Counted from the stretch's first letter, positions 9,350 through 18,292 are shown. The stretch is 64,000 nucleotides of DNA from Promethearchaeota archaeon (GCA_013375475.1 JABXKD010000007.1:1-64000); one strand, 5' to 3'. Notes: generated from the sequence alone by a model not told the origin. Translations and numbers: made by a program.

Positions 9350-11014
9350 TTGATCGATATGAGAAATAGAAAAAGCTGTCCCCATTCAATGAAAAAGCAA
9401 AAATCACATAGAAAAAGCTTGTGGGGGCTCGGTCTTCTAGCAGTAGTAAGTGCAATTTGGCTCATGATCAAAACAGGTAAAAAACCTACAAGAATTGTAT
9501 ATCCCTGTCAACAGGTTGCAGTTGAGAACATAAATATGTTCCACCTTGCTCTAGCAGCTTCACTTCCGCCGACCGTCCTCTCGCTGAGGAAATCGACGAG
9601 TTTCATAAAACCTATGCTTATCTTATCAATTCTATTCGTCAGCTCCGTCATTCTAGCGGATAATCCATTTAACTTTGGTTTAGATTTTTTTCCTGTAAAC
9701 AGCACACCTGTTCATCTCACTTTATCACCACAGAGGGCACTCGCATCCGATCCTTCAGACCTATTCTTTGTTCAGAATGCTTCAAGGGAGAAAGGAAACA
9801 TGGACCTTGCTGTCTCATCCCTTATAGAACTAATGGAAGCTCAAGAGCTATACTTCTACAAGAACGCAACTCAGAGTTCTGGATTGATAGGGAATAATGA
9901 TGTTGTGATTCTAAAAGTGAATGGCCAATGGCCCTATAATGGCGGGACAAATACTGATCTCGTAAAAAGCGTGATTAAGGCGATAGTAGGTCATCCTGAT
10001 GGTTTCACTGGAGAAGTAATAATCACTGATAACGGACAGGGACAAGGAAGTATGGACCATGCCCAAACTAACTCGTATTACCATGATCAGTCAAATTCAG
10101 AAGTGGGTGGGATGTTTGGTTCATACCATGTGTCAGCATTTCTGTGGGACACCATAAGGAGCAGAACTGTTGCTGATTTCAATGATGCTGACTTCAGAGA
10201 TGGTTATGTTCGAAACACAACTTGGAACTCAGATACAGAGATTTATGTTTCCTACCCCAAGTTCACGACTGAACATGGTACACATGTCAGTTTCAAAGAA
10301 GGTGTATGGGACAATACGACTGGTTTCGATTCGGATCGTCTCAAGGTTATCAATATGCCAGTCCTGAAGTCTCACTTCATTTACGGAGTAACTGGTTGTA
10401 TTAAACATTATATGGGCGTTCCACAGGGCTATATTGCCCCTTCAGTACACATCACTATTCCACATGAACACTTTTCAATCGCACAAGGCGGGTTGGCAAC
10501 TCTGATGGTAGAAACAAGAGCCCCAATCTTGAACATCCTCGACATGATCTGGATCAACGCCAATCCCTTGGAAAGTTCAAGCAAGCGTGGGCCTTATGGT
10601 AACTATGATTACACTACTTATACTGATATAATCGGCGCCAGCCAAGATCCGGTGGCTTTAGACTATTGGGCATCAAAGAATGTCCTTATACCTGTTGCTA
10701 TGCTTAGCTATGTCACCTATTCTTCTTTAGATCCCGATTATGAACCTCTGAGTCCTCAATATGTTGGTTATGGTCAAATGGAGGAATCGTTTCATAACTA
10801 TTTAAGGAGATCCAAGGATGTTTTGAACGATGCTGGTTTGCAAGCCACTATGAATCAAACCAAAATGAATGTGTTCGTAACAGAACTTGAAGCTCTAAAA
10901 GAATCAGATCCGAATGCACTAGATCCTTTGGCTCTTGTCTTGGTTGTAATCTTACCTATCTCAGCCGGTATAATTGTCACCGTAGTTGTAATCATGAAAC
11001 GTAGAAGGAAGTAG
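9350..11014 (+). CDS. Membrane-anchored DUF362 protein
   Basis: The N-terminus has basic residues, two membrane segments (about 24-40 and 88-103) and the linker KTGKKPTRIVYPCQQ seen in membrane-anchored DUF362 proteins. The DUF362 domain (about 150-460) shows VVILKVNGQWP, TDLVKSVIKAIVG, VLKSHFIYGVTGCIKHYMG and DPVALDYWASKNVL. A C-terminal membrane segment precedes RRRK. DUF362 proteins are of uncertain function, often linked to redox or metal centres, but no ferredoxin cysteine motif is seen here. The gene looks visibly less AT-rich than its neighbours, which could reflect transfer. The start is at GTTGATCGATATG; alternative starts (TTG 9350 or ATG 9359) differ by three residues. Confidence 0.75.
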   Translation: MIDMRNRKSCPHSMKKQKSHRKSLWGLGLLAVVSAIWLMIKTGKKPTRIVYPCQQVAVENINMFHLALAASLPPTVLSLRKSTSFIKPMLILSILFVSSVILADNPFNFGLDFFPVNSTPVHLTLSPQRALASDPSDLFFVQNASREKGNMDLAVSSLIELMEAQELYFYKNATQSSGLIGNNDVVILKVNGQWPYNGGTNTDLVKSVIKAIVGHPDGFTGEVIITDNGQGQGSMDHAQTNSYYHDQSNSEVGGMFGSYHVSAFLWDTIRSRTVADFNDADFRDGYVRNTTWNSDTEIYVSYPKFTTEHGTHVSFKEGVWDNTTGFDSDRLKVINMPVLKSHFIYGVTGCIKHYMGVPQGYIAPSVHITIPHEHFSIAQGGLATLMVETRAPILNILDMIWINANPLESSSKRGPYGNYDYTTYTDIIGASQDPVALDYWASKNVLIPVAMLSYVTYSSLDPDYEPLSPQYVGYGQMEESFHNYLRRSKDVLNDAGLQATMNQTKMNVFVTELEALKESDPNALDPLALVLVVILPISAGIIVTVVVIMKRRRK

Positions 11015-11036
11015 TTTTCTTCAATTTGAATCAACA

Positions 11037-11258
11037 CTAACTAACATTTGCTCCTTCTTTCCTTAAGAGTTCAAGAAGTTCCTCTTTTACGTTCAGAAAT
11101 GATGGCATATCCCAAGATGCAATTTTAGGGTAAATCGAAGCTATAAAAAACTCGGGATCTAATTTGTAAGTCTCTCCAATAATACTAATACAATCGGAAT
11201 CGGAAAGATGCGTGAATTCTTCACCCTTAAAAAGAATTTCTAAACTACCTAAAATCAT
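11037..11258 (-). CDS. Hypothetical 73-aa acidic protein
   Basis: A small soluble ORF, convergent with the DUF362 gene and lying just downstream of the imperfect repeat at 11275-11422. It has a plausible helical C-terminus (NVKEELLELLRKEG). No family was recognised and coding status is uncertain. Its position next to a repeated block suggests it may be a remnant. Confidence 0.35.
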   Translation of the reverse strand: MILGSLEILFKGEEFTHLSDSDCISIIGETYKLDPEFFIASIYPKIASWDMPSFLNVKEELLELLRKEGANVS

Positions 11259-11274
11259 TCTCCGCTTGATTTTC

Positions 11275-11422
11275 TTCGGTGAAATCTCTCTTTTTTAGGC
11301 TTCGCTTACGCTAAAGTGTCACAACCAGATATAAGAGTTGTACACTAGTAATATGTATCCTTCGGTGAAAGTGTACTACCGGCTACGCTTTGCTGAAGTG
11401 TCACAACCAGATGTGGGAATTG
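11275..11422. repeat. Imperfect direct repeat pair with internal inverted repeat
   Basis: Two copies (about 11275-11341 and 11361-11422) share TTCGGTGAAA at one end and AAGTGTCACAACCAGAT near the other, with divergent middles. Between them GTACACT (11340-11346) and AGTGTAC (11370-11376) form a perfect inverted repeat. The second copy runs into the 3' end of the SDR gene and encodes its last residues (SGCDTSAKRSR). Confidence 0.65.
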
Positions 11423-12704
11423 TTATATTTTCTAATTGATTAAGATTAGAAATTAAAGTTAGTACTGTTTTTTCTCTATTATTTAATGCTTTAAGTGCAA
11501 TCTCTAATTCATCAGGATCTTTAATCCATCCTTTTGCATCATCTATGCATTTATGAAAGTGATCTGCAAGATTCCCCAAAACTTGATTATACCAAGGTAA
11601 TTTCTCTATTATGGTAAGGGAAATATCTTCTTTTTGATTAAGCATGTTGTTAGGTATTTTTTGAATCTCATTATCAAGTTCAGTTATAATCTCAACAAAT
11701 TTTTCTATTTTCATTCCACATCTTTTCGCAAAAGTGCGATTCATCCACTTTTTCGCTAACAAACCCAAATCATTTATCTCTTGGTTAAGTTTTTCTGTGA
11801 GTTTCTGGACATTTTGAGAATTTTCAATAGTCTCCGAAATAAAAACTTTCAAGTCAGTTTCATTTTGTATCTTTTTCTCTTTAACGGAGCTATGATTCTT
11901 TTTTGTGCTAATAAATCCCAATTTTAATAGAGGAGAGAATGGTTCGGCTATTTGACCGTGATATTCCTTTGCATAGACAATAGTGTATGCCCACCCTGCA
12001 GCACAATGATCTGCTGGCATTAATCCATCATATCCAGGGTTAACTCCTTGATTTTTAAATTCATCCTCAGTCATACCATATTTTGGTGCTAAAATTCGAC
12101 TGTACTCCTGTAATCCGGGGGTGTCAATCATTCCAGGTCCAAACACGAAGACTGAAATATTAGTATTATCCAATTCTGCTGCAAGTGAAATTCCTATTGA
12201 TGTCAAAGCCGTTTTAGTAGCAAAATAGGGTGCCATATATGGCCATCCTTCCGCAGAGGTTACAGTATTTATTACACCATCATTCTGTTTAATCATATAA
12301 GGTAAAAAAGTTTTAATGGTATGGATAGCCCCTCGAATATTAACATTATATATTCTATCCCAATCTTCTAGCGATATTTCATTTATAGTACCCGCTGAAG
12401 TTGCATACGCATTATTAATCAGGATATCTACTTTCCCAAATCTTTCAATAACTATGTTCTCTAATTTCTTAATATCTTCTTCTTTAGATACATCTGTTTT
12501 CATGAAAAGCGCAGTTCCACCTTCTGAATAAATTAACTCTTCTACCTGTTTTCCATAATCATTTATTTCTGCAATGACAACATTTGCTCCTAACCATGCT
12601 AAGGCTCTTGCTAGTTCTTTACCAATACCTCTCCCTGCACCAGTAATGATCGCAACTTTATTTATAAGCATATTTTTGGATAAACCCAATTTTTCAATAA
12701 ACAT
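11376..12704 (-). CDS. SDR-family oxidoreductase with long helical C-terminal extension
   Basis: Residues 15-265 form a short-chain dehydrogenase/reductase. The cofactor glycine motif TGAGRGIG is at 21-28, NNAY at 97-100, and the catalytic Ser150, Tyr160 and Lys164 (YFATK) are all present, so the domain should be an active NAD(P)-dependent alcohol/ketone oxidoreductase. Residues about 275-430 are an added helical, coiled-coil-like region with no family recognised. The final residues come from the repeat at 11361-11422, so the natural C-terminus may have been altered. It is divergent from the TetR gene, which probably regulates it. A TATA-like TTTATATAGT lies about 46 bases upstream of the ATG. 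Confidence 0.82.
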   Translation of the reverse strand: MFIEKLGLSKNMLINKVAIITGAGRGIGKELARALAWLGANVVIAEINDYGKQVEELIYSEGGTALFMKTDVSKEEDIKKLENIVIERFGKVDILINNAYATSAGTINEISLEDWDRIYNVNIRGAIHTIKTFLPYMIKQNDGVINTVTSAEGWPYMAPYFATKTALTSIGISLAAELDNTNISVFVFGPGMIDTPGLQEYSRILAPKYGMTEDEFKNQGVNPGYDGLMPADHCAAGWAYTIVYAKEYHGQIAEPFSPLLKLGFISTKKNHSSVKEKKIQNETDLKVFISETIENSQNVQKLTEKLNQEINDLGLLAKKWMNRTFAKRCGMKIEKFVEIITELDNEIQKIPNNMLNQKEDISLTIIEKLPWYNQVLGNLADHFHKCIDDAKGWIKDPDELEIALKALNNREKTVLTLISNLNQLENITIPTSGCDTSAKRSR

Positions 12705-12750
12705 TTGACATAGACCAATTATTTATGTTTAAGATTTAATAATTTACATG

Positions 12751-12760
12751 ACTATATAAA
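12751..12760 (-). promoter_or_regulatory. TATA-box candidate for the SDR gene
   Basis: On the minus strand TTTATATAGT lies 46 bases before the SDR start, leaving room for a transcription start about 25 bases downstream and a short leader. It abuts the tandem GTCA operator candidate. Confidence 0.45.
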
Positions 12761-12767
12761 TATTTGG

Positions 12768-12799
12768 GTCACTAAGTCACTTGGTCATTTAGTCATAAA
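12768..12799. promoter_or_regulatory. Four tandem 8-bp GTCA repeats, candidate TetR operator
   Basis: The sequence reads GTCACTAA, GTCACTTG, GTCATTTA, GTCATAAA: four direct repeats with exact 8-bp spacing in the 128-bp gap between divergent SDR and TetR genes. It also has partial dyad character (ACTAAGT...ATTTAGT). TetR repressors usually bind the shared intergenic region, so this is the obvious operator candidate. Eight-bp phasing is unusual for a TetR site. Confidence 0.55.
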
Positions 12800-12832
12800 T
12801 TTTTAAGTAAAAGTGTCCTTTATATTATTATA

Positions 12833-13459
12833 ATGCCTAAAGGGTTTACTATTGAAGAAAAAAAAATTATTAAAAATAACCTAATTGAAAAAGGTGCAGA
12901 ATTTTTTGGAATTTATGGATTAAAAAAGACAAATGTTGAAGATATAACTAATGCTGCAGGTATTGCGAAAGGTTCTTTTTATTCCTTCTATAATTCAAAA
13001 GAAGAATTATTTCTGGATGTTCTCACACAAGCAGAAGAAAAGATGATCAAAAAAATTAGGCAGATATTAAAAAGAATGAAGAAAGATCCTAAGGGAACCT
13101 TTAAAGATTTTTTATACTTTCATATTCAAGCCCCAAAAGAAAATCCAATTATACAACAAATCGCCGATAAAAATACAAGAGAATATCTTGTTAGGAAATT
13201 ACATAATAATCCTAAATTAAAGCAAAAACTCCAAACCTATGAATATATTCCACATTTTATTGAAATGTGGCAAAAACAAGGACTAATTATAAATAAAGAT
13301 CCCGAAATTTTAGGGGGTATTTTAAAATCTATATTTACAATCGGTTTAGATGATGAGATAACAGAATATATTGGTAGAGAAAAATTTCCTGAGATTATCG
13401 AAAATCTAATAAATATTATTGTTGAGTATATGGTTATTTCTGATTCTGATAAGAAATAA
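12833..13459 (+). CDS. TetR/AcrR-family transcriptional regulator
   Basis: The N-terminal helix-turn-helix (about residues 8-57) has the family pattern: GAEFFGIYGLKKTNVEDI then AGIAKGSFYSFYNSKEELF. The C-terminal helical domain (60-208) would bind an unknown ligand. It is transcribed divergently from the SDR gene across a 128-bp region with phased GTCA repeats, so it probably represses that gene and itself. The ATG start directly precedes the HTH domain and the transcript may be nearly leaderless. Confidence 0.9.
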   Translation: MPKGFTIEEKKIIKNNLIEKGAEFFGIYGLKKTNVEDITNAAGIAKGSFYSFYNSKEELFLDVLTQAEEKMIKKIRQILKRMKKDPKGTFKDFLYFHIQAPKENPIIQQIADKNTREYLVRKLHNNPKLKQKLQTYEYIPHFIEMWQKQGLIINKDPEILGGILKSIFTIGLDDEITEYIGREKFPEIIENLINIIVEYMVISDSDKK

Positions 13460-13655
13460 AATCTTTTTAATTTTTGGAGTTAGAGAGAATTTCTATATCT
13501 ATAAAAAAATTCTAAATTCCGAAAGATCTCATCGAAAAATTATTTCTGTCTTATCCTCATATTAAGTGATATTAGCTTTTTTGCTAGTTTATTCGTAAGA
13601 TTAAGGGCACACCTTCCATTTTAGATTAAAAATCTAAAGAAAAATTGAAATTTGA

Positions 13656-15185
13656 TTATTTAATCACCAATTTTTTTGCTGATTCTGTGTTCGCGATTCC
13701 TCCTAATGAAGTACAACGCAATTGAGGGGCTAACATCTTACCGCTCTCAAATGATGCTTGGATTGAATCATCAAGATTAATTGGATTAATGTAACCACCT
13801 ATAATAAGATCAGCACAGATAAATGCATTTGACGCTGCCACTGCATTCCTAGTATGACAAGGGATTTCACAGAATCCCGCAACAAGATCGCATACAGATC
13901 CCATTGTGTTTTGTAATGCAATTGCTGCCGCTTCTGTGGCTGCAACAGGACCACCACTAGCAGCTTCGATCACAGCTGCCGCTGCCATTGCTCCCGCCAT
14001 TCCTATCTCAACTTGACATCCCGCTATTTCAGCAGCAAAAGTTGAATTCATTCCGTTTATTAAACCAATCACTCCTGCTGCAAGTGCACATTTAATAATC
14101 TTGTCCATTTTTATATTAAAATCGTAATGGAGTGTATAAAGAACCGAAGCAATAACACCGCAAGAAGCGCCTGTAGGGGCCGCGCAAATAAGACCTCCCG
14201 AAGAAGCTGTATCCATAGCTGCCATAGCCCTATAAGCACTTCTTAAATTAATTCCAGAACTGAAAAGCTGATTCTCTTTTTTTTGGATATCACTAGCAGA
14301 ATGCTTTAATAATTTCATATGCGAATTTTTCTTTTCCAAACCCTTTTCAATTGAAGAAAACATTACTGAAATCCTTTTTCCCATTTCTTCTAAAATGGAT
14401 TTTTCATCTAAGTTCAATAAATCTGCTTCATACATAAGCCCAACCTTTCCGAGAGAATACTTTTCTTCATTTGCAAGCTTTAACATCTCAAAACTATTTT
14501 TAAACAAAGGAGTCCCATGAATCGGAAAAAAGATAGGGTATATAGTCCAGATATTATTAATAAAATCAAGAGATTTTAATTTATTAACGAAATCATCTTT
14601 ATACTTGTTTGGGTTCGTTAGTTGAATAAAAAAATACCTCCCATCATCCTGTATATGTACTTTTTCTGGAGAATAAGAAAATTCTTGAATTAAATTCAGT
14701 AATTTTTCCTTGGAATTCCTTAGAAATTCGATTAATATAGTATAATTATTTCCTTTAAGATTTACCATCCAGTTATTAACTTTTTCTATTAAAATCATAC
14801 CTCCTCCTATGGATTTCGCGACTATTGTTAATTTTTTAGCAGGGATATTAATTAGCATATAGTTTGGATGATCTGCTTCAGGAATATCATCAGAATCGAA
14901 GGAAAATCTAATTCCTTCTTCACGGGCTACATTATCGGAATTAAGAAAGTCCGGATCTTCAATAGCTAAATTAATGATCCCCGATAAGAACGCAACATCT
15001 CCATTTTGAGATTTATACGTCTTATCAAAAGAACCCTTTGAATCAAATGTAATATTAATTTCCTCTATTTCGTTCTCACATAACATATTGGTCAACCGTC
15101 CAATACTATAAGAAGCAGCGGTATGAGAACTGCTAGGTCCATGCAGAATTGGCCCTATAACATCGTTTAATATACTTATTTTCAT
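13656..15185 (-). CDS. sdaA: L-serine ammonia-lyase, iron-sulfur dependent, single chain
   Basis: A fused-domain serine dehydratase converting L-serine to pyruvate and ammonia. The beta domain carries GPILHGPSSSHTAASYSIG near its N-terminus and an ACT-like middle (about 150-260). The alpha domain has ASSGGLICAAPTGASCGVI, AGCQVEIGMAGAMAAAA and CDLVAGFCEIPCHTRNA, which supply the cysteines expected for the [4Fe-4S] cluster. I moved the start from the track's 15263 to ATG 15185 because a GGGAG ribosome binding site lies just before it and family members begin at this point. It would feed amino-acid carbon into pyruvate. Confidence 0.92.
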   Translation of the reverse strand: MKISILNDVIGPILHGPSSSHTAASYSIGRLTNMLCENEIEEINITFDSKGSFDKTYKSQNGDVAFLSGIINLAIEDPDFLNSDNVAREEGIRFSFDSDDIPEADHPNYMLINIPAKKLTIVAKSIGGGMILIEKVNNWMVNLKGNNYTILIEFLRNSKEKLLNLIQEFSYSPEKVHIQDDGRYFFIQLTNPNKYKDDFVNKLKSLDFINNIWTIYPIFFPIHGTPLFKNSFEMLKLANEEKYSLGKVGLMYEADLLNLDEKSILEEMGKRISVMFSSIEKGLEKKNSHMKLLKHSASDIQKKENQLFSSGINLRSAYRAMAAMDTASSGGLICAAPTGASCGVIASVLYTLHYDFNIKMDKIIKCALAAGVIGLINGMNSTFAAEIAGCQVEIGMAGAMAAAAVIEAASGGPVAATEAAAIALQNTMGSVCDLVAGFCEIPCHTRNAVAASNAFICADLIIGGYINPINLDDSIQASFESGKMLAPQLRCTSLGGIANTESAKKLVIK

Positions 15186-15408
15186 AAATCTTGCTCCCTC
15201 TGTGTTCTGTAAATAAGCTGTGATCATTTGAACATCACAGATTAAAGAAGAAAAATGGAACAACTAAAAAAAAGAGCTAGAACTTAAAAACAAATAGATT
15301 ATAAAAATTTCTCTAAAATTAATATATGGATTTCTAATATCATATTTATAAATCCTTGAAATTACTGGCAGAAAACATTCTAGTGGATTTATCCAGGTCA
15401 TGCTAATC

Positions 15409-15517
15409 CGATGATACAGAAAACATTAAAGAAGAACCTAAATAGAAGATCAGCGGAATTGATAGAATCAGCTGTGAACTCTCTCAAAACATCAGTAAAA
15501 AATTAAAAGAAAAATAG
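15409..15517 (+). pseudogene. Decayed partial copy of the small ORF at 18041
   Basis: Within the roughly 400-bp gap upstream of the DUF4062 gene, this segment aligns with the 3' half of the small ORF at 18041-18265. It reads IKEEPK, stop, KISGIDRI, then ELSQNISKKLKEK and the same TAG, where the other copy reads IKEELKWAVNGIDI and GLSQNISKKLKEK. A TAG replaces the tryptophan codon and the 5' half is missing. The rest of the gap shows no gene. Confidence 0.7.
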
Positions 15518-15595
15518 AAAGAGAAAAAAAACCAGAAGAAAAAATGCAGAATACTTATTATAAAAATAGGATAAATATCTACATTAAAGAAATTT

Positions 15596-17869
15596 GTGAA
15601 TAATCCAATGCTGAAAATTTTTTTGAGCTCTACATTTAGAGATTTAGCCGAACCTCGAGCGAATATCCTGGATAAATTGGATACGGTGTTTGAAGGCGTC
15701 GGTATGGAAGAGTTTATTCCTGACGGCTCTAATTCACAAGAAGTGTGTATACGCGATCTGAAAAAAAGCGATATTGTGATATTTCTTATTTCCCCTTATT
15801 ACGGTACTTTGATGGATACATGTTCGCTAATAAGTGAGTGTAAAGCGGATTGTCCTATGAAAACGGGGAAAGGGTGTATATCTTATACCCATTGTGAATA
15901 TAAGAACACGATTAGCGAAGGGATTTTACATCAAACTTACTTAGTTGAGAAGGGTTGGGACGCTAAGGACTTAAAGAAGGAAGCTCTTGAGTTTAGAGAC
16001 GAAATCGGGAAAGAAATGTGGAAAGGAATCCAAGATGTTAACGATACATCTCTAGTAAAACTAATCTGCAATAATCTAGCAAAAAGGATTATTGAGTGGC
16101 ACACTCTGGACATATTGAACTTCCAGCAGTTTTGCGATAGAGAGGAAATATTTAACGAGTTAATAAATAATATTGATGGAAAGGTTGAGGTTTACGGTGT
16201 GGGCGGAATAGGGAAGACGGCATTAATTCAGGTTGCTCTGCTTATCCAAAAACTAAAAGGAAAGAAAATCATTAGTATCGGAATACCGAAATCTTACGCA
16301 AGCGGCTCCGGATTTGAATCTTTTAGGTTAAAATGTAAAAACGACCAGTATATAGCAGTTTCCCAGAAAGAAATTACAATAAATGATGTAATCAATGCCT
16401 TAGCCGGAGCGAGGATTTTATTTGATCCTGAAGAATTCATAAAAAAACCGAAAAATGAGCTTGTAGAATTATTAGCAAAAAAATTAAGAAACGAAGAAAA
16501 TCTTACTGTTTTCATAGATGACTTTCACTTAGCCACTAAGGATGTGGTAAACCTCGTTAAATCGTTAGATAATATTATACTATCTTCTCGCAAAAATACA
16601 TATATTGCTAAAACAGAAATATGCGTAATCGGTGTTGACGAAGAAGATAGGGAAGATCTTATAAAAATATATTCGCGAGAAGAACTTCCTAAAAAAGTGA
16701 AAGATATAATCAAAAAAATATCTGAAGGTCATCCCTTATCAACAGAACTTTTAGTAAAGAATTATCAAAACATCAACTTTGAAAAACTAAAGGATTTTAA
16801 TCTCGAATATGCTGATGATAAACAAGTAAAAGATTTCTATAAGAGGGTTATTGAAGAGATCTACTCTTCTAATAAGAAGGCTTTAGTCTTACTAAAAAAT
16901 CTAGCTGTAATAAATACAGATTTAAAAAACAACATCAATAGAGAAGTTGTGTATCAATCATACGAAATAGATGATGTTAAAAAATATTTTAAAGAATTAG
17001 TAGATACAGGAATGCTAAAAAAAAGAGAAGGTAAAGAAGAGACATATGAATTTCAATTCGTACACATCCAAGACGCACTAGAAGATATTGCAAGCCATGA
17101 ATATCATCTTAATGCAGTTAAGTATTATAATATTAAAAATGAAATTGTAAGCAAAGATATCAATAATAGAATAGAATCACTATACCATAAAATAATCTCA
17201 AATCCTTCGGAGAATCTAATCGATGAATTTCTTATTATTGTGGACAACCAAATAATTAATAATTATGGCCTAAAACGGTTAATTGATTGTGGAAAGAATT
17301 TAAAACGACTTATCAATGAGAACTATAAAAGAGATATGGAAACCGCATTGAAGAATTTATATTCCCGATTGGAAGCCGCTTATATGGAAGAGTTGATGGA
17401 GCATTTTGAGAGAATTAGAAGAGATCCCATTGAGTTCATCTCAACAACCGCTGTTTTACTCACGGCCATTGGAGAAAATTATGCTAAGATAGGATCTTTT
17501 GAGAAAGCGGAAAAAGAGTATCAAAGAGCATTAAAGATATATAAAAAAATATCCCGGAAAAAACCTGCTTTATATAAACCAAAAATTGCTATGCTACAAA
17601 AATACCTTGGAAATCTCTATTTTAAATTTAAAAGATTTAAGAAGGCTGAAAAAACTTTCCATAAAGCTCTAGAAATCGACTCTAACGATAGTGAAATATG
17701 GTACTCAAAATCATGTGTTGAATCTTTAATGAAATCTAAAGAAAAAGCCCTAGCTTCATTGTTAAGTGCGATTAAACTCGATAAAAAATACATTGAAATG
17801 GCGAAATCCAATAGCGACTTTGAATATATAAAAACATCAAAAGAATTTAAAAAATTAATTGAAGACTAA
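15596..17869 (+). CDS. DUF4062 - STAND NTPase - TPR protein
   Basis: Three parts are visible. Residues 5-115 are a DUF4062 domain (KIFLSSTFRDLAEPR, SDIVIFLISPYYG, SYTHCEY) with a Cys-rich stretch at 76-100. Residues about 180-450 are a STAND/NB-ARC-like NTPase with P-loop GVGGIGKT (201-208), a Walker B-like TVFIDDFH and the GHPLS motif. Winged-helix-like and helical regions follow, then TPRs (about 630-740). This architecture is that of NLR-like signalling ATPases, in which an N-terminal effector or adaptor is triggered by ligand binding to the repeats. In prokaryotes such proteins often act in antiviral defence. The start is GTG 15596 or ATG 15608. Duplicated small-ORF sequence flanks it on both sides. 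Confidence 0.8.
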   Translation: MNNPMLKIFLSSTFRDLAEPRANILDKLDTVFEGVGMEEFIPDGSNSQEVCIRDLKKSDIVIFLISPYYGTLMDTCSLISECKADCPMKTGKGCISYTHCEYKNTISEGILHQTYLVEKGWDAKDLKKEALEFRDEIGKEMWKGIQDVNDTSLVKLICNNLAKRIIEWHTLDILNFQQFCDREEIFNELINNIDGKVEVYGVGGIGKTALIQVALLIQKLKGKKIISIGIPKSYASGSGFESFRLKCKNDQYIAVSQKEITINDVINALAGARILFDPEEFIKKPKNELVELLAKKLRNEENLTVFIDDFHLATKDVVNLVKSLDNIILSSRKNTYIAKTEICVIGVDEEDREDLIKIYSREELPKKVKDIIKKISEGHPLSTELLVKNYQNINFEKLKDFNLEYADDKQVKDFYKRVIEEIYSSNKKALVLLKNLAVINTDLKNNINREVVYQSYEIDDVKKYFKELVDTGMLKKREGKEETYEFQFVHIQDALEDIASHEYHLNAVKYYNIKNEIVSKDINNRIESLYHKIISNPSENLIDEFLIIVDNQIINNYGLKRLIDCGKNLKRLINENYKRDMETALKNLYSRLEAAYMEELMEHFERIRRDPIEFISTTAVLLTAIGENYAKIGSFEKAEKEYQRALKIYKKISRKKPALYKPKIAMLQKYLGNLYFKFKRFKKAEKTFHKALEIDSNDSEIWYSKSCVESLMKSKEKALASLLSAIKLDKKYIEMAKSNSDFEYIKTSKEFKKLIED

Positions 17870-18040
17870 AAAATATCTTAAGCTTTAGTAATTCTTTTTT
17901 CATTAACTATAGTTAAGTTGAAACTTAATTAGAGTAAAAGAGGAAGAAAAGTCTTAAAAAACATGAATTGCAATAATTTTTGTTTAAATAGATAAAATCA
18001 TAACAATTGTAAGAACACAAATAATCGGAGTTGAAGCAAG

Positions 18041-18265
18041 ATAGCAGAAAATCAATTAAATAATGATAAAGATAAAGTTCCAAAATGGGAGACACTTGAG
18101 GAACTTATCGCACTTTTAATAGAAGTAAGAGTTGATTTAACGATGTTTTGCAAATCTGTTAATGATGAGCGGATAAAAGAAGAACTTAAATGGGCAGTTA
18201 ACGGAATTGATATCGTTGGATGTGGACTCTCTCAAAATATAAGTAAAAAGTTAAAAGAAAAATAG
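18041..18265 (+). CDS. Small hypothetical protein, ATA-start candidate
   Basis: An open frame of about 74 residues downstream of the DUF4062-STAND gene (KWETLEELIALLIEVRVDLT ... SQNISKKLKEK), too short and start-less for the ORF track. No ATG, GTG or TTG exists in frame before the conserved part; an ATA at 18041 follows a GGAG ten bases upstream. It is acidic-amphipathic and probably all helical, with no family recognised. A decayed copy lies upstream of the DUF4062 gene, which supports the reading frame as once coding. It could be a partner of the STAND protein or itself a remnant. Confidence 0.45.
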   Translation: MAENQLNNDKDKVPKWETLEELIALLIEVRVDLTMFCKSVNDERIKEELKWAVNGIDIVGCGLSQNISKKLKEK

Positions 18266-18292
18266 AAAGAAAAAATTAATTTAATAATTTAA

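Noticed and set aside
11275-11422. Insertion sequence or MITE
   Set aside because: No target-site duplication or transposase is visible, and the inverted repeat is only 7 bp; recorded as a repeat instead.
15186-15263. Upstream extension of serine dehydratase
   Set aside because: A GGGAG site immediately precedes ATG 15185 and the extra 26 residues match no part of the family.
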